A DNA stretch of 64,000 bases from Salipiger bermudensis. GTDB taxonomy: Bacteria; Pseudomonadota; Alphaproteobacteria; Rhodobacterales; Rhodobacteraceae. Below the pieces are notes generated by a model that ran no database searches, was not told the origin of the DNA, and worked only from the letters and a program-made list of their open reading frames with translations. Location: positions 344,710 to 408,709 of the forward strand of contig NZ_JAHVIA010000006.1 of assembly GCF_019801965.1 (NCBI RefSeq). Direction: 5' to 3'. A program made the translations under genes and the position numbers. Of the stretch, positions 42,190-50,930 are shown piece after piece; position 1 is the first letter of the stretch; every line of letters starts with the position of its first letter.

Positions 42190-43842
42190 GTGAGACGAAG
42201 AGACTTTCTCCGGTCAGTCGCGGCAGGCTCCGCCGTGGTGCTCGGGGCTGAGACACTGGCGGTTTCGCGCGCGCTGGCGATGCCCGGCGAGCCGCTGCGC
42301 ACGCTGCCCGAACTGCGCTCCGAGAATGGCCGTGTCCGGACCCAGCTGATCGTCCAGAACGCGCGCTTCCGGGTCGGAGACCGGACCCTGCACATGCCCG
42401 CCTACCGGTTCGAGCACATGGCCGAGGGCTCCTTGCCGGGGCCGACCTTGCGAGTGAAGCCCGGCGACCGGGTGGACTGGGATCTGGCGAACCTGATCAC
42501 CCCGACCGGCATCCCCGACGGCGCCACCCCGGCGCAGCAGGCGATGTTCGACCAGCTCGACTACACCAACGTGCATGTCCACGGGCTTCAGGTCTCGCCG
42601 GGCGAGAACCATGACAATGTCTACCAGGTGCTGCGCCCGTTCTGCGCCCCGGAGCGCTACACCTACGACATTCCCGGTCCCGATACCGGCCGCCCCCAGC
42701 CCTCGGGCATGTTCTGGTATCACCCGCACAAGCACGGCAGCACCTCGCACCAGGCGTGGCAGGGGCTCTCCGGCGCGATCATCGTCGAGGGGGAGATCGA
42801 CGCGGTGCCCGAGATCCGCGACCTGCGTGAGCGGGTGATCATTCTCAACGGTCTGCTGGTGAACCCTGCGGGCGAGGTGCCGCGCGCGGCGATGGTGCCC
42901 AATTCGGGCTTCTCGCCCTTCTCGCCGATCCCCTCCCAGCCGACCGACATGCTGCTGACGATGAACGGCCAGCTGCGCCCGACGATCGACATCCGGCCCG
43001 GCGAGCTGCAGCGCTGGCGCGTGCTCAACGCGGCGCCGCACCGGTTCTTCTGGCTCAATCTCGATGACCATGATTTCTACCAGATCGGGCAGGACGGCAT
43101 CCCCTTCGCGTCCCCGCGCCCCGTCAAGCGCATCCTCATGGCGCCGGGCAACCGGGCCGAGTTTCTCGTGAGGGGAGGCGACCCCGGCAGCTATGCGCTG
43201 CATGCGGACATCTACGAGCAGGGCCATCCCGGCGGAGCCCGCCCCGGCTGGATCATCGGCAGCGTCGAGGTCGGCGGCGCGCCGCGGCAGGATCCGATGC
43301 CGACGCGGCTGGTCGCGCCGCCCGAGATGCCGGACCTGCCCATCGCCAACCGGCGCGAGATCCGCTTCAAGGGCGAGATCTCGGGCAACGATCCCGCCGG
43401 CGATCAGGATGCAAGCGGAGACGGGGCCCTCGTGCCGGTCAAGTTCTACCTCGACGGCAAGGTCTTCGCGCTCAACCGCATCGACCAGAAGGTGCTGGGC
43501 GGCACGGTCGAGGAGTGGACGCTGATCAACGAGGACGTCTTCCAGCACCCGTTCCACATCCACGTGAACCCGTTTCAGGTGGTGGCGATCAATGGCCAGC
43601 CGACAAATGATGACACCTGGTGGGACGTCATCGCGCTGCCCTCGAAGGGCGCGCTGACGATCCGGATCTATTTTCGCCCCGACGTGTCGGGAAAGACCGT
43701 CTATCACTGTCACATCCTGCCGCACGAGGACAACGGCATGATGGCGAACCTGTTCATCTACCCGCCCGGGACCGACATGGCGAATCCGCCGCCGGTCCCG
43801 GATACGCCAATGCCGTCGGGATCGGGGCCCTGCACCATATGA
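42190..43842 (+). CDS. Tat-exported multicopper oxidase
   Basis: The protein has 550 residues from GTG 42190, which places a twin-arginine motif (MRRRDFLRSVAAG) at the N-terminus for Tat export of the folded copper enzyme. Copper ligands are in all four expected places: HVHGL, WYHPHKHGSTSHQ, HPFHIHVNPF and YHCHILPHEDNGMM. It should oxidise phenolic or metal substrates with reduction of oxygen to water in the periplasm. The exact substrate is not clear; a laccase or cuprous/manganese oxidase role is possible. The end overlaps the next gene by 4 bp (ATGA), so the small secreted protein is co-translated. A GGGGGAGA site precedes the start with short spacing. Confidence 0.92.
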   Translation: MRRRDFLRSVAAGSAVVLGAETLAVSRALAMPGEPLRTLPELRSENGRVRTQLIVQNARFRVGDRTLHMPAYRFEHMAEGSLPGPTLRVKPGDRVDWDLANLITPTGIPDGATPAQQAMFDQLDYTNVHVHGLQVSPGENHDNVYQVLRPFCAPERYTYDIPGPDTGRPQPSGMFWYHPHKHGSTSHQAWQGLSGAIIVEGEIDAVPEIRDLRERVIILNGLLVNPAGEVPRAAMVPNSGFSPFSPIPSQPTDMLLTMNGQLRPTIDIRPGELQRWRVLNAAPHRFFWLNLDDHDFYQIGQDGIPFASPRPVKRILMAPGNRAEFLVRGGDPGSYALHADIYEQGHPGGARPGWIIGSVEVGGAPRQDPMPTRLVAPPEMPDLPIANRREIRFKGEISGNDPAGDQDASGDGALVPVKFYLDGKVFALNRIDQKVLGGTVEEWTLINEDVFQHPFHIHVNPFQVVAINGQPTNDDTWWDVIALPSKGALTIRIYFRPDVSGKTVYHCHILPHEDNGMMANLFIYPPGTDMANPPPVPDTPMPSGSGPCTI

Positions 43843-44300
43843 CACGGCTCGGTCTCGCACTCCTTCTCGCCAGCCTCGGCACCGGCGCCTTTGCAGAGAC
43901 GCGGTATCTGCCGTGGCCCGAGGACGGCGCCGCACCGCGGCCCTACATCTTCACCCAGCAGCACAATGTCGAGAACCGGCCCGATGCGGAGGGCCGGGTG
44001 CAGCTGATCCGCAAGGGCTATCCGCTGCAGGTGCAGCTGCCCGGCAACCCGGCCATATGGAGCTTCCGCGCCGAGGAGAGCGAGAACGTCGCCTATCGCG
44101 GCCGGACGATGGTCTATTCCCCCAACCGCATCGCGGGCACGGAGTCGCTTCTGGTCTTCGACCTCGAGCTGTCCCCCGAGGTGCGGGACGGTGACGAGGG
44201 GCGGATCACCTTCACCACCGATCAGTTGCCAAGCGCGCTGGAGAGGGTGGTTCCGGGCGGCGTGTTCGTCCTGCGCTTCACGGTGATCGATCCGGGCTGA
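43839..44300 (+). CDS. Small secreted protein coupled to the multicopper oxidase
   Basis: The protein has 153 residues from ATG 43839. It has a signal peptide (LGLALLLASLGTGAFA) and a mature part with beta-strand character (VQLIRKGYPLQVQLPGNPAIW, VPGGVFVLRFTVID). I do not recognise a family. There is no cysteine and no obvious copper ligand cluster. The 4-bp overlap with the oxidase gene suggests a periplasmic partner or accessory protein. The longer upstream frame to 43620 only shadows the oxidase and was not used. Confidence 0.8.
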   Translation: MTRLGLALLLASLGTGAFAETRYLPWPEDGAAPRPYIFTQQHNVENRPDAEGRVQLIRKGYPLQVQLPGNPAIWSFRAEESENVAYRGRTMVYSPNRIAGTESLLVFDLELSPEVRDGDEGRITFTTDQLPSALERVVPGGVFVLRFTVIDPG

Positions 44301-44684
44301 GCCCTGCGCTTTGGTGCGGCTGCGGCGCCCGGCCCATCGGTCTGGACGCGGGATCCCTGCGGCTTTTCGCGAGGGCCGGCTGACCGCGCCCGGGTGGATC
44401 GTCGGGGCCTTGCACGGCGATGGCGCTAGAGGGGGATCTTGAGCGATTGGACCAGGTGCCGATCCGCGTTTTCAGGACCCGGACGTCCCGCCGTCGCAGC
44501 GTCTCGTCGCCGCTCGAACGCAGTGGTCGGGAGCACGGCCGTTGCCGGGAACGGCGCCTTGCCTTAGGGGAGCGCCTCGCGTGGGCGAGGTTTGGGCCGG
44601 TGGTATCGTGATGATCGGCGCGGCGGGTCGTGCGGGAAATTCGGCGGCGCAGTCGGTCGCTGCGCGCTGCGCCCCATGCGGGCC
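44301..44684. other. 384-bp intergenic region, no supported gene
   Basis: The short frames here (for example 44420-44611 +) are highly Arg/Ser-rich, have no plausible ribosome binding sites and look like noise of GC-rich DNA. I see no clear terminator or RNA gene. Confidence 0.5.
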
Positions 44685-45005
44685 CTAGCCCGGCAGACCG
44701 ATCCCGGCGCAGGCGCTGGAGTCGCCGCCGCAGCAATCCTCGAGCAGGAACCGCACCAGCCCGTTCACCGCGTCGAGCCGCGGCGCGTACTGGATCTCCC
44801 GATGCTGGCGTTCGCTGCTGACCAGCCCGGCGCGCTTCAGCGCCGCCAGGTGCCCTGAGAGGGTCGAGGGCTTGATGTCCAGAAGCCGCCCGATCTCCAT
44901 CGCCGGTGTGCCCGCAGGGCCGCGCTGCACGAGCAGCCGGAAGATCCTGAGCCGGGTGTCATGGGCAAGCGCGCTGAAGGCGTCGATGGCGGCGGTCTGT
45001 TCCAT
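44685..45005 (-). CDS. arsR: ArsR-family arsenic-responsive repressor
   Basis: The protein has 106 residues. The winged helix runs FSALAHDTRLRIFRLLVQRG ... IGRLLDIKPSTLSGHLAAL, typical of ArsR/SmtB. The usual ELCVC motif of the alpha-3 helix is absent. Instead cysteines lie at the C-terminus (LEDCCGGDSSAC), as in ArsR variants that bind As(III) through C-terminal cysteines. It should repress the divergent acr3-arsH genes and its own until arsenite binds. Its start codon lies directly beside an operator copy at 45007-45027. Confidence 0.88.
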   Translation of the reverse strand: MEQTAAIDAFSALAHDTRLRIFRLLVQRGPAGTPAMEIGRLLDIKPSTLSGHLAALKRAGLVSSERQHREIQYAPRLDAVNGLVRFLLEDCCGGDSSACAGIGLPG

Positions 45006-45006
45006 A

Positions 45007-45027
45007 ATTCGTCATTACGCGAAATGA
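45007..45027. promoter_or_regulatory. ArsR operator copy 1
   Basis: This 21-bp element shares 18 of 21 bases with 45071-45091, including an identical 12-mer TACGCGAAATGA. It contains the dyad TCATT-ACGCGA-AATGA. It sits two bases upstream of the arsR start, where a bound repressor would block transcription of arsR. Confidence 0.7.
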
Positions 45028-45070
45028 GGAATGTTGACAAGCGAGGCCCCTCTGACCTATCCGTCAATCA

Positions 45071-45091
45071 ATTCGCGAATACGCGAAATGA
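45071..45091. promoter_or_regulatory. ArsR operator copy 2
   Basis: The element contains a perfect inverted repeat TTCGCG (45072-45077) and CGCGAA (45082-45087) with a 4-nt spacer, and the same TACGCGAAATGA 12-mer as copy 1. It lies 27 nt upstream of the acr3 ATG and 64 bp from copy 1. Confidence 0.75.
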
Positions 45092-45117
45092 CAAATTCAT
45101 GCCAACCCGGAGTCCCC

Positions 45118-46158
<1,041 letters not shown>

Positions 46159-46192
46159 GCCTCCCGAGAAGCCTCGCCCCAAGGGAACCGAC

Positions 46193-46906
46193 ATGACCGA
46201 CACGCCGCAGATCACCGACGCCGCCTTCGCGCCCATAGACCCCGACGCTCTCTTCCCCACCGGGCGCAGCAGCCATCCCCCGCGCATCCTGATCCTCTAC
46301 GGATCGCTGCGCGAGCGCAGCTTCTCGCGCTTTGCCGCCGAGGAGGCTGCGCGCATCCTTACCCGCTTCGGTGCCGAGGTAAGGCTCTTCGATCCGCGCG
46401 ACCTGCCCGCGCCGGACAGCGCCCCGACCGATCACCCCAAGGTGGCCGAGCTGCGCGACCTTGTGAGCTGGTGCGAGGGCATGGTCTGGTCTTCGCCCGA
46501 ACGCCACGGCGCGATGACCGGGATCATGAAGAGCCAGATCGACTGGATCCCCCTGTCGCTGGGCTCGGTGCGGCCGACGCAGGGCAAGACACTGGCGGTG
46601 ATGCAGGTCTGCGGCGGTTCGCAATCGTTCAACACGGTCAACCAGCTGCGCATCCTCGGGCGCTGGATGCGGCTGCTGACCATCCCCAACCAATCCTCCG
46701 TCGCCAAGGCCTGGGACGAGTTCGACGAAGACGGCCGGATGAAGCCCTCGCCCTACTACAACCGCATCGTCGACGTGATGGAGGAGCTGGTGAAGTTCAC
46801 CCTGCTGACCCGCGACATCCGCGATCAGCTGGTGGACCGCTACTCGGAGCGGGTCGAGGATCACGCGGCCCTGTCGGCACGGGTCAACCAGTCGAAGGCA
46901 GTGTGA
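46193..46906 (+). CDS. arsH: ArsH, NADPH-dependent FMN reductase / organoarsenical oxidase
   Basis: The protein has 237 residues. The flavodoxin-like FMN site is [20 protein letters not shown]. The family signatures are [33 protein letters not shown] and [22 protein letters not shown]. ArsH oxidises trivalent organoarsenicals and reduces flavin-dependent substrates, conferring resistance to methylarsenite-type compounds. It lies 34 bp after acr3 and is almost certainly co-transcribed and ArsR-controlled. Size and all motifs are normal. Confidence 0.95.
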   Translation: MTDTPQITDAAFAPIDPDALFPTGRSSHPPRILILYGSLRERSFSRFAAEEAARILTRFGAEVRLFDPRDLPAPDSAPTDHPKVAELRDLVSWCEGMVWSSPERHGAMTGIMKSQIDWIPLSLGSVRPTQGKTLAVMQVCGGSQSFNTVNQLRILGRWMRLLTIPNQSSVAKAWDEFDEDGRMKPSPYYNRIVDVMEELVKFTLLTRDIRDQLVDRYSERVEDHAALSARVNQSKAV

Positions 46907-47292
46907 TGCCTTGGCTGGCGGCGGCGGTATAAGCGGCGCCGGGGGCGTATGCGCGCCCGCTTCAGCCTCGGACGCCAGCCGTCGAGATCGGCCTGGAGAC
47001 GGGGTCGCGCCGCTGCGTTGACAGGTCATCGGGGGCCGGACGTCCGGGCTCGGCCTGAATCGCCGCGAGCCGGCGGGCGTCGGTTTTGATTGCTCGCGCG
47101 GGCCCGCTTTCGCCGGACGGCCCGGCCTCGGCGATCCGGTACTCTCGCAAGGCGCCGCGTTTTTCGGCCGAGTCGCGGGATTGGCGCGTTTTGCAAGCAA
47201 GCGCTCAGGCTGGGGGCGATCCAGTCTGAGGCCGTGGTGCGGCGCCGTAGCGCGCTCAGCTGTGCAAGGTGGCTCGCGCCCAGGCGCGGCGA
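46907..47292. other. 386-bp intergenic region, no supported gene
   Basis: There are several short Arg-rich frames without ribosome binding sites. A 62-aa minus frame (46962-47150) with a TTG start is the least implausible but has no recognisable family. No clear terminator follows arsH. Confidence 0.45.
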
Positions 47293-47318
47293 GAGGCACC
47301 CAGTGATCCGGGTGCCTC
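47293..47318 (-). terminator. Stem-loop after the AhpD-like gene
   Basis: Perfect 9-bp arms GAGGCACCC (47293-47301) and GGGTGCCTC (47310-47318) with an 8-nt loop lie 20 nt downstream of the minus-strand gene's stop. It is likely its terminator. Confidence 0.65.
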
Positions 47319-47337
47319 CCTTGAGACCGTCCCGCGA

Positions 47338-47901
47338 TCAGCGCTGCGCCTTCGGGGTCCAGGCGAATTTCTGCATCGGCGCGTCCACCGGCGTCTGGGC
47401 CACGTGGTTGGTGTAGTTGCTCATCACCTTCTGGGCGAGCCCGAGGATGATATCGAGCACCTGCCGCTCGCCGTAGCCCGCCGCGTAGAACGCCCCGAAT
47501 GCGTCTTCGCCCGGGTTGCCACGGGTCTCCAGCATCGCCAGCGTGAAGCTCCGTAGCGCCTCGAGCTTGTCGCTGGGCAGCGGGGTCTCGTCGCGCAGCG
47601 CGTCGGAGATGCCGTCGCTCACGCCCATCATCTTGGCGATGCCGGTATGGGCCGGCACGCAGTAATGGCACTCGTGGTAGACGTTGATGGTCTGCCAGAC
47701 GACGGTCTTCTCTTCAGCATCAAAGGCCGTCTCCTCGGCGAAGAGCCGGTGCAGCGTCTGGTAACCGTCGAGCAGCGGCGGCGAGCCCGCCATCACCGAA
47801 TGCAGCCCCGGCAGGCGGCCGAAAGCCTTCTTGGATTTCTCGATCAGCGGTAGCGAGTCAGCCGGCGCGTTGCTGTCGTCGAAGCGTTCGAACTTGGTCA
47901 T
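47338..47901 (-). CDS. Carboxymuconolactone decarboxylase / AhpD-like protein
   Basis: The protein has 187 residues. The AhpD-type redox centre ECHYCVPAHT carries Glu, the C-x-x-C pair and His in the expected order. It is preceded by EKTVVWQTINVYHE and followed by a helical half with SFTLAMLETRGN and the repeat-like YGERQVLDIILGLAQKVMSNYTNH. Such proteins act as alkylhydroperoxidase partners or peroxidases; the CxxC supports a redox rather than decarboxylase role. The gene is divergent from a TetR regulator with a two-copy operator between them, so it is probably induced by the regulator's ligand. Confidence 0.88.
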   Translation of the reverse strand: MTKFERFDDSNAPADSLPLIEKSKKAFGRLPGLHSVMAGSPPLLDGYQTLHRLFAEETAFDAEEKTVVWQTINVYHECHYCVPAHTGIAKMMGVSDGISDALRDETPLPSDKLEALRSFTLAMLETRGNPGEDAFGAFYAAGYGERQVLDIILGLAQKVMSNYTNHVAQTPVDAPMQKFAWTPKAQR

Positions 47902-47955
47902 GAGATCTGGCCCTTTCCGTGGGTCTGAGGTGCGATGCGCCGAACCTGACCATTT

Positions 47956-47995
47956 TTGAGCAATCGCTCAAGTAATATTAGAGTGATCGCTCAAG
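47956..47995. promoter_or_regulatory. Double operator for the divergent TetR regulator
   Basis: Copy 1 is a perfect inverted repeat TTGAGC-AATC-GCTCAA (47956-47971). Copy 2 (47981-47995) keeps the half ATCGCTCAAG with an imperfect partner GAGTG. The two copies are 23 bp apart. The site sits between the AhpD-like gene and the TetR gene. Confidence 0.7.
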
Positions 47996-48044
47996 AATCC
48001 CTCCCCCCCTTCTTTTCGCCCCCGCAAATGCCTATGGTCCCGGC

Positions 48045-48659
48045 ATGGCACGCACCGCTTCCTATGACCGCGAGGCCGCGCTCGACGCGGCGATGACCCT
48101 GTTCTGGGTCAAGGGCTATCACGCGACCTCGCTGAAGGATCTCGAGCAGGCGCTGCAGATGCGCCCCGGCTCAATCTACGGCGCGTTCCGGAGCAAGGAG
48201 GCGCTGTTTCGCGCCACGCTCGATCGCTACGGCGCGCGCATGGCCCACGATCTCGAGACCCTGTTGGCGCGTGCGGACTCGCCGATCGAGGCGCTGCAAA
48301 GCCACCTGCGCAGCCTCGCCGAGCTGCGCCCCGGTGATCGCCCGTCGACCGCCTGCATGCTGGTGAAGTCGCTGCTCGAAGTGCCCGGCGAGGCCGAGCT
48401 GCGCGCCGTCGTGCTGGGGCATCTCGATACCGTGGAGGGCCTGCTGGCCGGGGCCCTGCGGCGGGCGCAAGCGATGGGAGAGCTGCCGCCGGGAAGCGAT
48501 CCCGACCGCATCGCGCGGCGGCTGCAGACCTATATCTTCGGCCTCAAGATCCAGGCGCAGCGCGAGCACGATCCCGAGCGCATGCGCCTGCTCTGCGCCG
48601 ATCTCGCCGACGAACTGGGCCAGCTGCGCCGACCGCAGGCGGCGTCATCCGCAGGCTGA
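48045..48659 (+). CDS. TetR-family regulator
   Basis: The protein has 204 residues. The N-terminal HTH is ALDAAMTLFWVKGYHATSLKDLEQALQMRPGSIYGAFRSKEALFRATL, a clear TetR domain. The helical C-terminal ligand domain includes STACMLVKSLLEVPG and a C-terminal helix. It should repress the divergent AhpD-like gene and itself from the double operator at 47956-47995. The ligand is unknown; a reactive electrophile or peroxide is plausible from the partner gene. Confidence 0.9.
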   Translation: MARTASYDREAALDAAMTLFWVKGYHATSLKDLEQALQMRPGSIYGAFRSKEALFRATLDRYGARMAHDLETLLARADSPIEALQSHLRSLAELRPGDRPSTACMLVKSLLEVPGEAELRAVVLGHLDTVEGLLAGALRRAQAMGELPPGSDPDRIARRLQTYIFGLKIQAQREHDPERMRLLCADLADELGQLRRPQAASSAG

Positions 48660-48702
48660 CCCATCGCCAAGCCGTCCCAGAGATAGCGTTGCATCTCGTA
48701 CG

Positions 48703-49590
48703 CTAGAGTCGCTGTGCCGCCTCGCGGATCAGGCTTGCGGCATGAGCCGCGCGCGCCGTCGCAACCCGCCCCTTGCGGTTGACCAGCCAGAGCTCATGCC
48801 AGCGGCGCTGCGCCATCGGCGCCACACGCAGATCCTGCTTGCCGGCAAAGGCCTCGACCCCGCTGCGCGGCAGCAGCGTGTAGCCGATCCCCTTTGCGAC
48901 CGGCGCCGGAATCTGCCCGATCTGGTTGAGAAACCCCCGCAGGCGCAGCCGGTCGGCACCGGGATAGGCGTCTGGAAAGTTCAGCCCCAGCAACTCGTCG
49001 GCATAGGCAAAGCCGTCCGGATGCGCGATGAAGCCGCGCGCCTCCAGGTCCGCGAGATCCGGCATCCGGTCCGGCGCCTCCTTCGGCAGCACCAGGCACA
49101 ACTCCTCGCGCCCGAGATAGCGCGCCTCAAGCCGCGCGTGGCCGGGAGCGGCGCCCAGCACGCCAAGATCGAAGCGCCCTTCGAGTAGGCCGGCGCGGAT
49201 CTCGCCCTGCGGCGCCGCGACCAGCCGCACCAGCAGCGCCGGGGCCCGCGCCATCCAGTCCAGCAGCAGCGGCGAGAGCAGCATGGCAAAGCTGCCGGAA
49301 CAGCCGATAGAGAGCGCGCCGGCATCCCGGTCATCGGTCTCGATCGCCTCGCGCAGCCGCGCCTCCTCGCCGCGTCGCGACAGACCGAGCGCAAAGACCG
49401 CATCTCCGGCGGCGGTCAGGGTGAAGCGCTTGCCCTCGCGCGCGATCAGCGGCTGGCCGACCTGATCCTCGAGCTTCCTGAGATGCTGCGAAACGCCGGG
49501 CTGGGTCATGTTGAGCCGCTCCGCGGCGCGGGTGAAATGGCCGGCCTCGCACAGCGTGGTGAAGGTCTCGAGCCAGGTGGCGTTCAGCAT
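48703..49590 (-). CDS. LysR-family regulator
   Basis: The protein has 295 residues, usual LysR length. The N-terminal HTH is TFTTLCEAGHFTRAAERLNMTQPGVSQHLRKLEDQVG, and the C-terminal half is a periplasmic-binding-like effector domain (GALSIGCSGSFAMLLSPLLLDW ... FDLGVLGAAPG). It is divergent from a VOC-family enzyme, with a textbook LysR box between them. The start ATG at 49590 has no Shine-Dalgarno sequence and is preceded by AT-rich sequence, so translation initiation may be leaderless or weak. It is likely the activator of the VOC gene and autorepressor. Confidence 0.9.
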   Translation of the reverse strand: MLNATWLETFTTLCEAGHFTRAAERLNMTQPGVSQHLRKLEDQVGQPLIAREGKRFTLTAAGDAVFALGLSRRGEEARLREAIETDDRDAGALSIGCSGSFAMLLSPLLLDWMARAPALLVRLVAAPQGEIRAGLLEGRFDLGVLGAAPGHARLEARYLGREELCLVLPKEAPDRMPDLADLEARGFIAHPDGFAYADELLGLNFPDAYPGADRLRLRGFLNQIGQIPAPVAKGIGYTLLPRSGVEAFAGKQDLRVAPMAQRRWHELWLVNRKGRVATARAAHAASLIREAAQRL

Positions 49591-49603
49591 TTATATTACA
49601 AAC

Positions 49604-49632
49604 AATTATCATTGGTATCCCATATGATAATT
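49604..49632. promoter_or_regulatory. LysR box with T-N11-A geometry
   Basis: Perfect 9-bp inverted arms AATTATCAT (49604-49612) and ATGATAATT (49624-49632) are separated by exactly 11 bases. The site is 14 bp from the LysR start and 60-88 bp upstream of the VOC start, the usual activating position. Its AT content stands out from the surrounding DNA. Confidence 0.85.
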
Positions 49633-49691
49633 TCACATGCGGGCGCGGGATGTCTACCTCCGGGGCACACAGCCAAGCAAGGAGACAGCCA

Positions 49692-50189
49692 ATGCAACAG
49701 ACCCCCCGCACCTTCTCGCATATCGGGCTTTCGGTTCCCGACCTCGACGCCGCGGTCAAATTCTACTCGGAGGTGCTCGGCTTCTACGTCGTCATGGCGC
49801 CCTCCGAGGCGGTCGAGGATGACAGCGCCATCGGCGTCATGTGCACCGACGTCTTCGGCCCCGGCTGGGGCTCGCTGCGGATTGCGCATCTGGCGACAGC
49901 CGACGGCATCGGCATCGAGATCTTCGAGTTTCCGGGGAATTATGCCCCGGAGGACAAGCTCGAGCACAAGCGTCACGGCACCTTCCACTTCGCGGTGCAG
50001 GATCCCGATGTCGAAGGGTTGACCCGGCGCATCGTCGAAGCCGGCGGCCGCCAGCGCATGCCGGTGCGCGAGTATTTCCCCGGCAAGAAGCCCTACCGCA
50101 TGGTCTATGTCGAAGATCCGTTCGGCATCGTCTTCGAGCTTTACAGCCACAGCTACGAGCTGACCTACTCCGCCGGCGCCTATGAGTGA
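49692..50189 (+). CDS. VOC-superfamily (glyoxalase/dioxygenase-like) enzyme
   Basis: The protein has 165 residues from ATG 49692, behind AAGGAGACA. The VOC fold shows as two related halves: FSHIGLSVPDLDAAVKFYSEVLGF and GTFHFAVQDPDVEGLTRRIVEAGG. Metal-ligand candidates are His10 in the first half, a Glu in EIFEFPG, the His in HFAVQDP and Glu in GIVFELYSHS. Members are metal-dependent lyases, isomerases or dioxygenases. The substrate cannot be named from the sequence. It is probably activated by the divergent LysR protein through the box at 49604-49632, and is followed by a stem-loop. Confidence 0.85.
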   Translation: MQQTPRTFSHIGLSVPDLDAAVKFYSEVLGFYVVMAPSEAVEDDSAIGVMCTDVFGPGWGSLRIAHLATADGIGIEIFEFPGNYAPEDKLEHKRHGTFHFAVQDPDVEGLTRRIVEAGGRQRMPVREYFPGKKPYRMVYVEDPFGIVFELYSHSYELTYSAGAYE

Positions 50190-50196
50190 CGCGCGG

Positions 50197-50224
50197 CGCG
50201 GCCCCGCCATGTCGCGGGGCCGCG
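50197..50224 (+). terminator. Stem-loop after the VOC gene
   Basis: Perfect 11-bp arms CGCGGCCCCGC (50197-50207) and GCGGGGCCGCG (50214-50224) with a 6-nt loop begin 8 nt after the stop. It is a strong rho-independent-like structure without a U-tract. Confidence 0.7.
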
Positions 50225-50268
50225 GTCCCGCCCGGATTCGAGGCCGGTCACAGCTTTGCGAGGGTTAC

Positions 50269-50283
50269 TAGACGACCGGTCTA
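50269..50283. promoter_or_regulatory. TAGAC-GACCG-GTCTA dyad upstream of a TetR gene
   Basis: Perfect 5-bp arms TAGAC and GTCTA flank a 5-nt centre, 21 nt upstream of the TetR start. The sequence resembles TAGACCG-type operators used by NemR-like TetR regulators of electrophile-detoxifying reductases. It is likely the autoregulatory operator of the TetR-reductase operon. Confidence 0.65.
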
Positions 50284-50304
50284 TTATCTCCTATCTCGCC
50301 GTTC

Positions 50305-50916
50305 ATGACAGAGGAAAGCAAATCGGATCTCACGCGGAAACGCATTCTCGACGCCGGACGCGGCCTGCTGCTGCGCCACGGGTTCTCGGGGGTGGGGCTG
50401 TCCCGCATCCTCGCCGAGAGCGGCGTGCCGAAGGGGTCGTTCTACTACTACTTCGCCTCCAAGGAGGCCTTCGGCGCGGCCCTGCTTGAGGATTACGTCG
50501 CGGGCTATCTCGAGCGCTTCGATGCCCTCATCGACAGCCCTGGCAGCGCCGGCGACAAGCTCGCGCGGTTCTGGGATGCTTGGCTGGCCGAGGCCGGGCA
50601 CGCAGGCATCGCCGGCGAATGCCTCGTGGTGAAGCTCGGCGCCGAGATCGCCGATCTCTCGGAGCCGATGCGCGAGATCCTCGACCGCGGCGTCGACGCA
50701 CTCGTGGCGCGCATCGCCCGCCTGCTGCGCGACGGCGCGGAGGATGGCAGCGTGGCCCGAGTCGGCGATCCCGACGCCACCGCCCGGATGCTCTATGCCC
50801 GTTGGCTCGGCGCCGCGGTGCTCGCCAAGCTCGCGCGGAGCGATGCGCCCCTGCGCATGGCGCGCGAGGAGACCTCTGCCCAGCTTGCCCCCACCGGGGC
50901 AGACCCCACCGACTGA
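50305..50916 (+). CDS. TetR-family regulator (NemR/AcuR-like)
   Basis: The protein has 203 residues. The HTH is RILDAGRGLLLRHGFSGVGLSRILAESGVPKGSFYYYFASKEAFGAALL; the C-terminal domain includes the GECLVVKLGAEIADLS helix with a lone Cys. This resembles TetR regulators of the NemR/AcuR group, which respond to electrophiles through cysteine or small ligands. The reductase gene begins 14 bp after it, and the dyad at 50269-50283 sits just upstream, so the regulator probably controls the two-gene operon. The resemblance is by motif only. Confidence 0.88.
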   Translation: MTEESKSDLTRKRILDAGRGLLLRHGFSGVGLSRILAESGVPKGSFYYYFASKEAFGAALLEDYVAGYLERFDALIDSPGSAGDKLARFWDAWLAEAGHAGIAGECLVVKLGAEIADLSEPMREILDRGVDALVARIARLLRDGAEDGSVARVGDPDATARMLYARWLGAAVLAKLARSDAPLRMAREETSAQLAPTGADPTD

Positions 50917-50930
50917 AAGGAAAGACCAGC

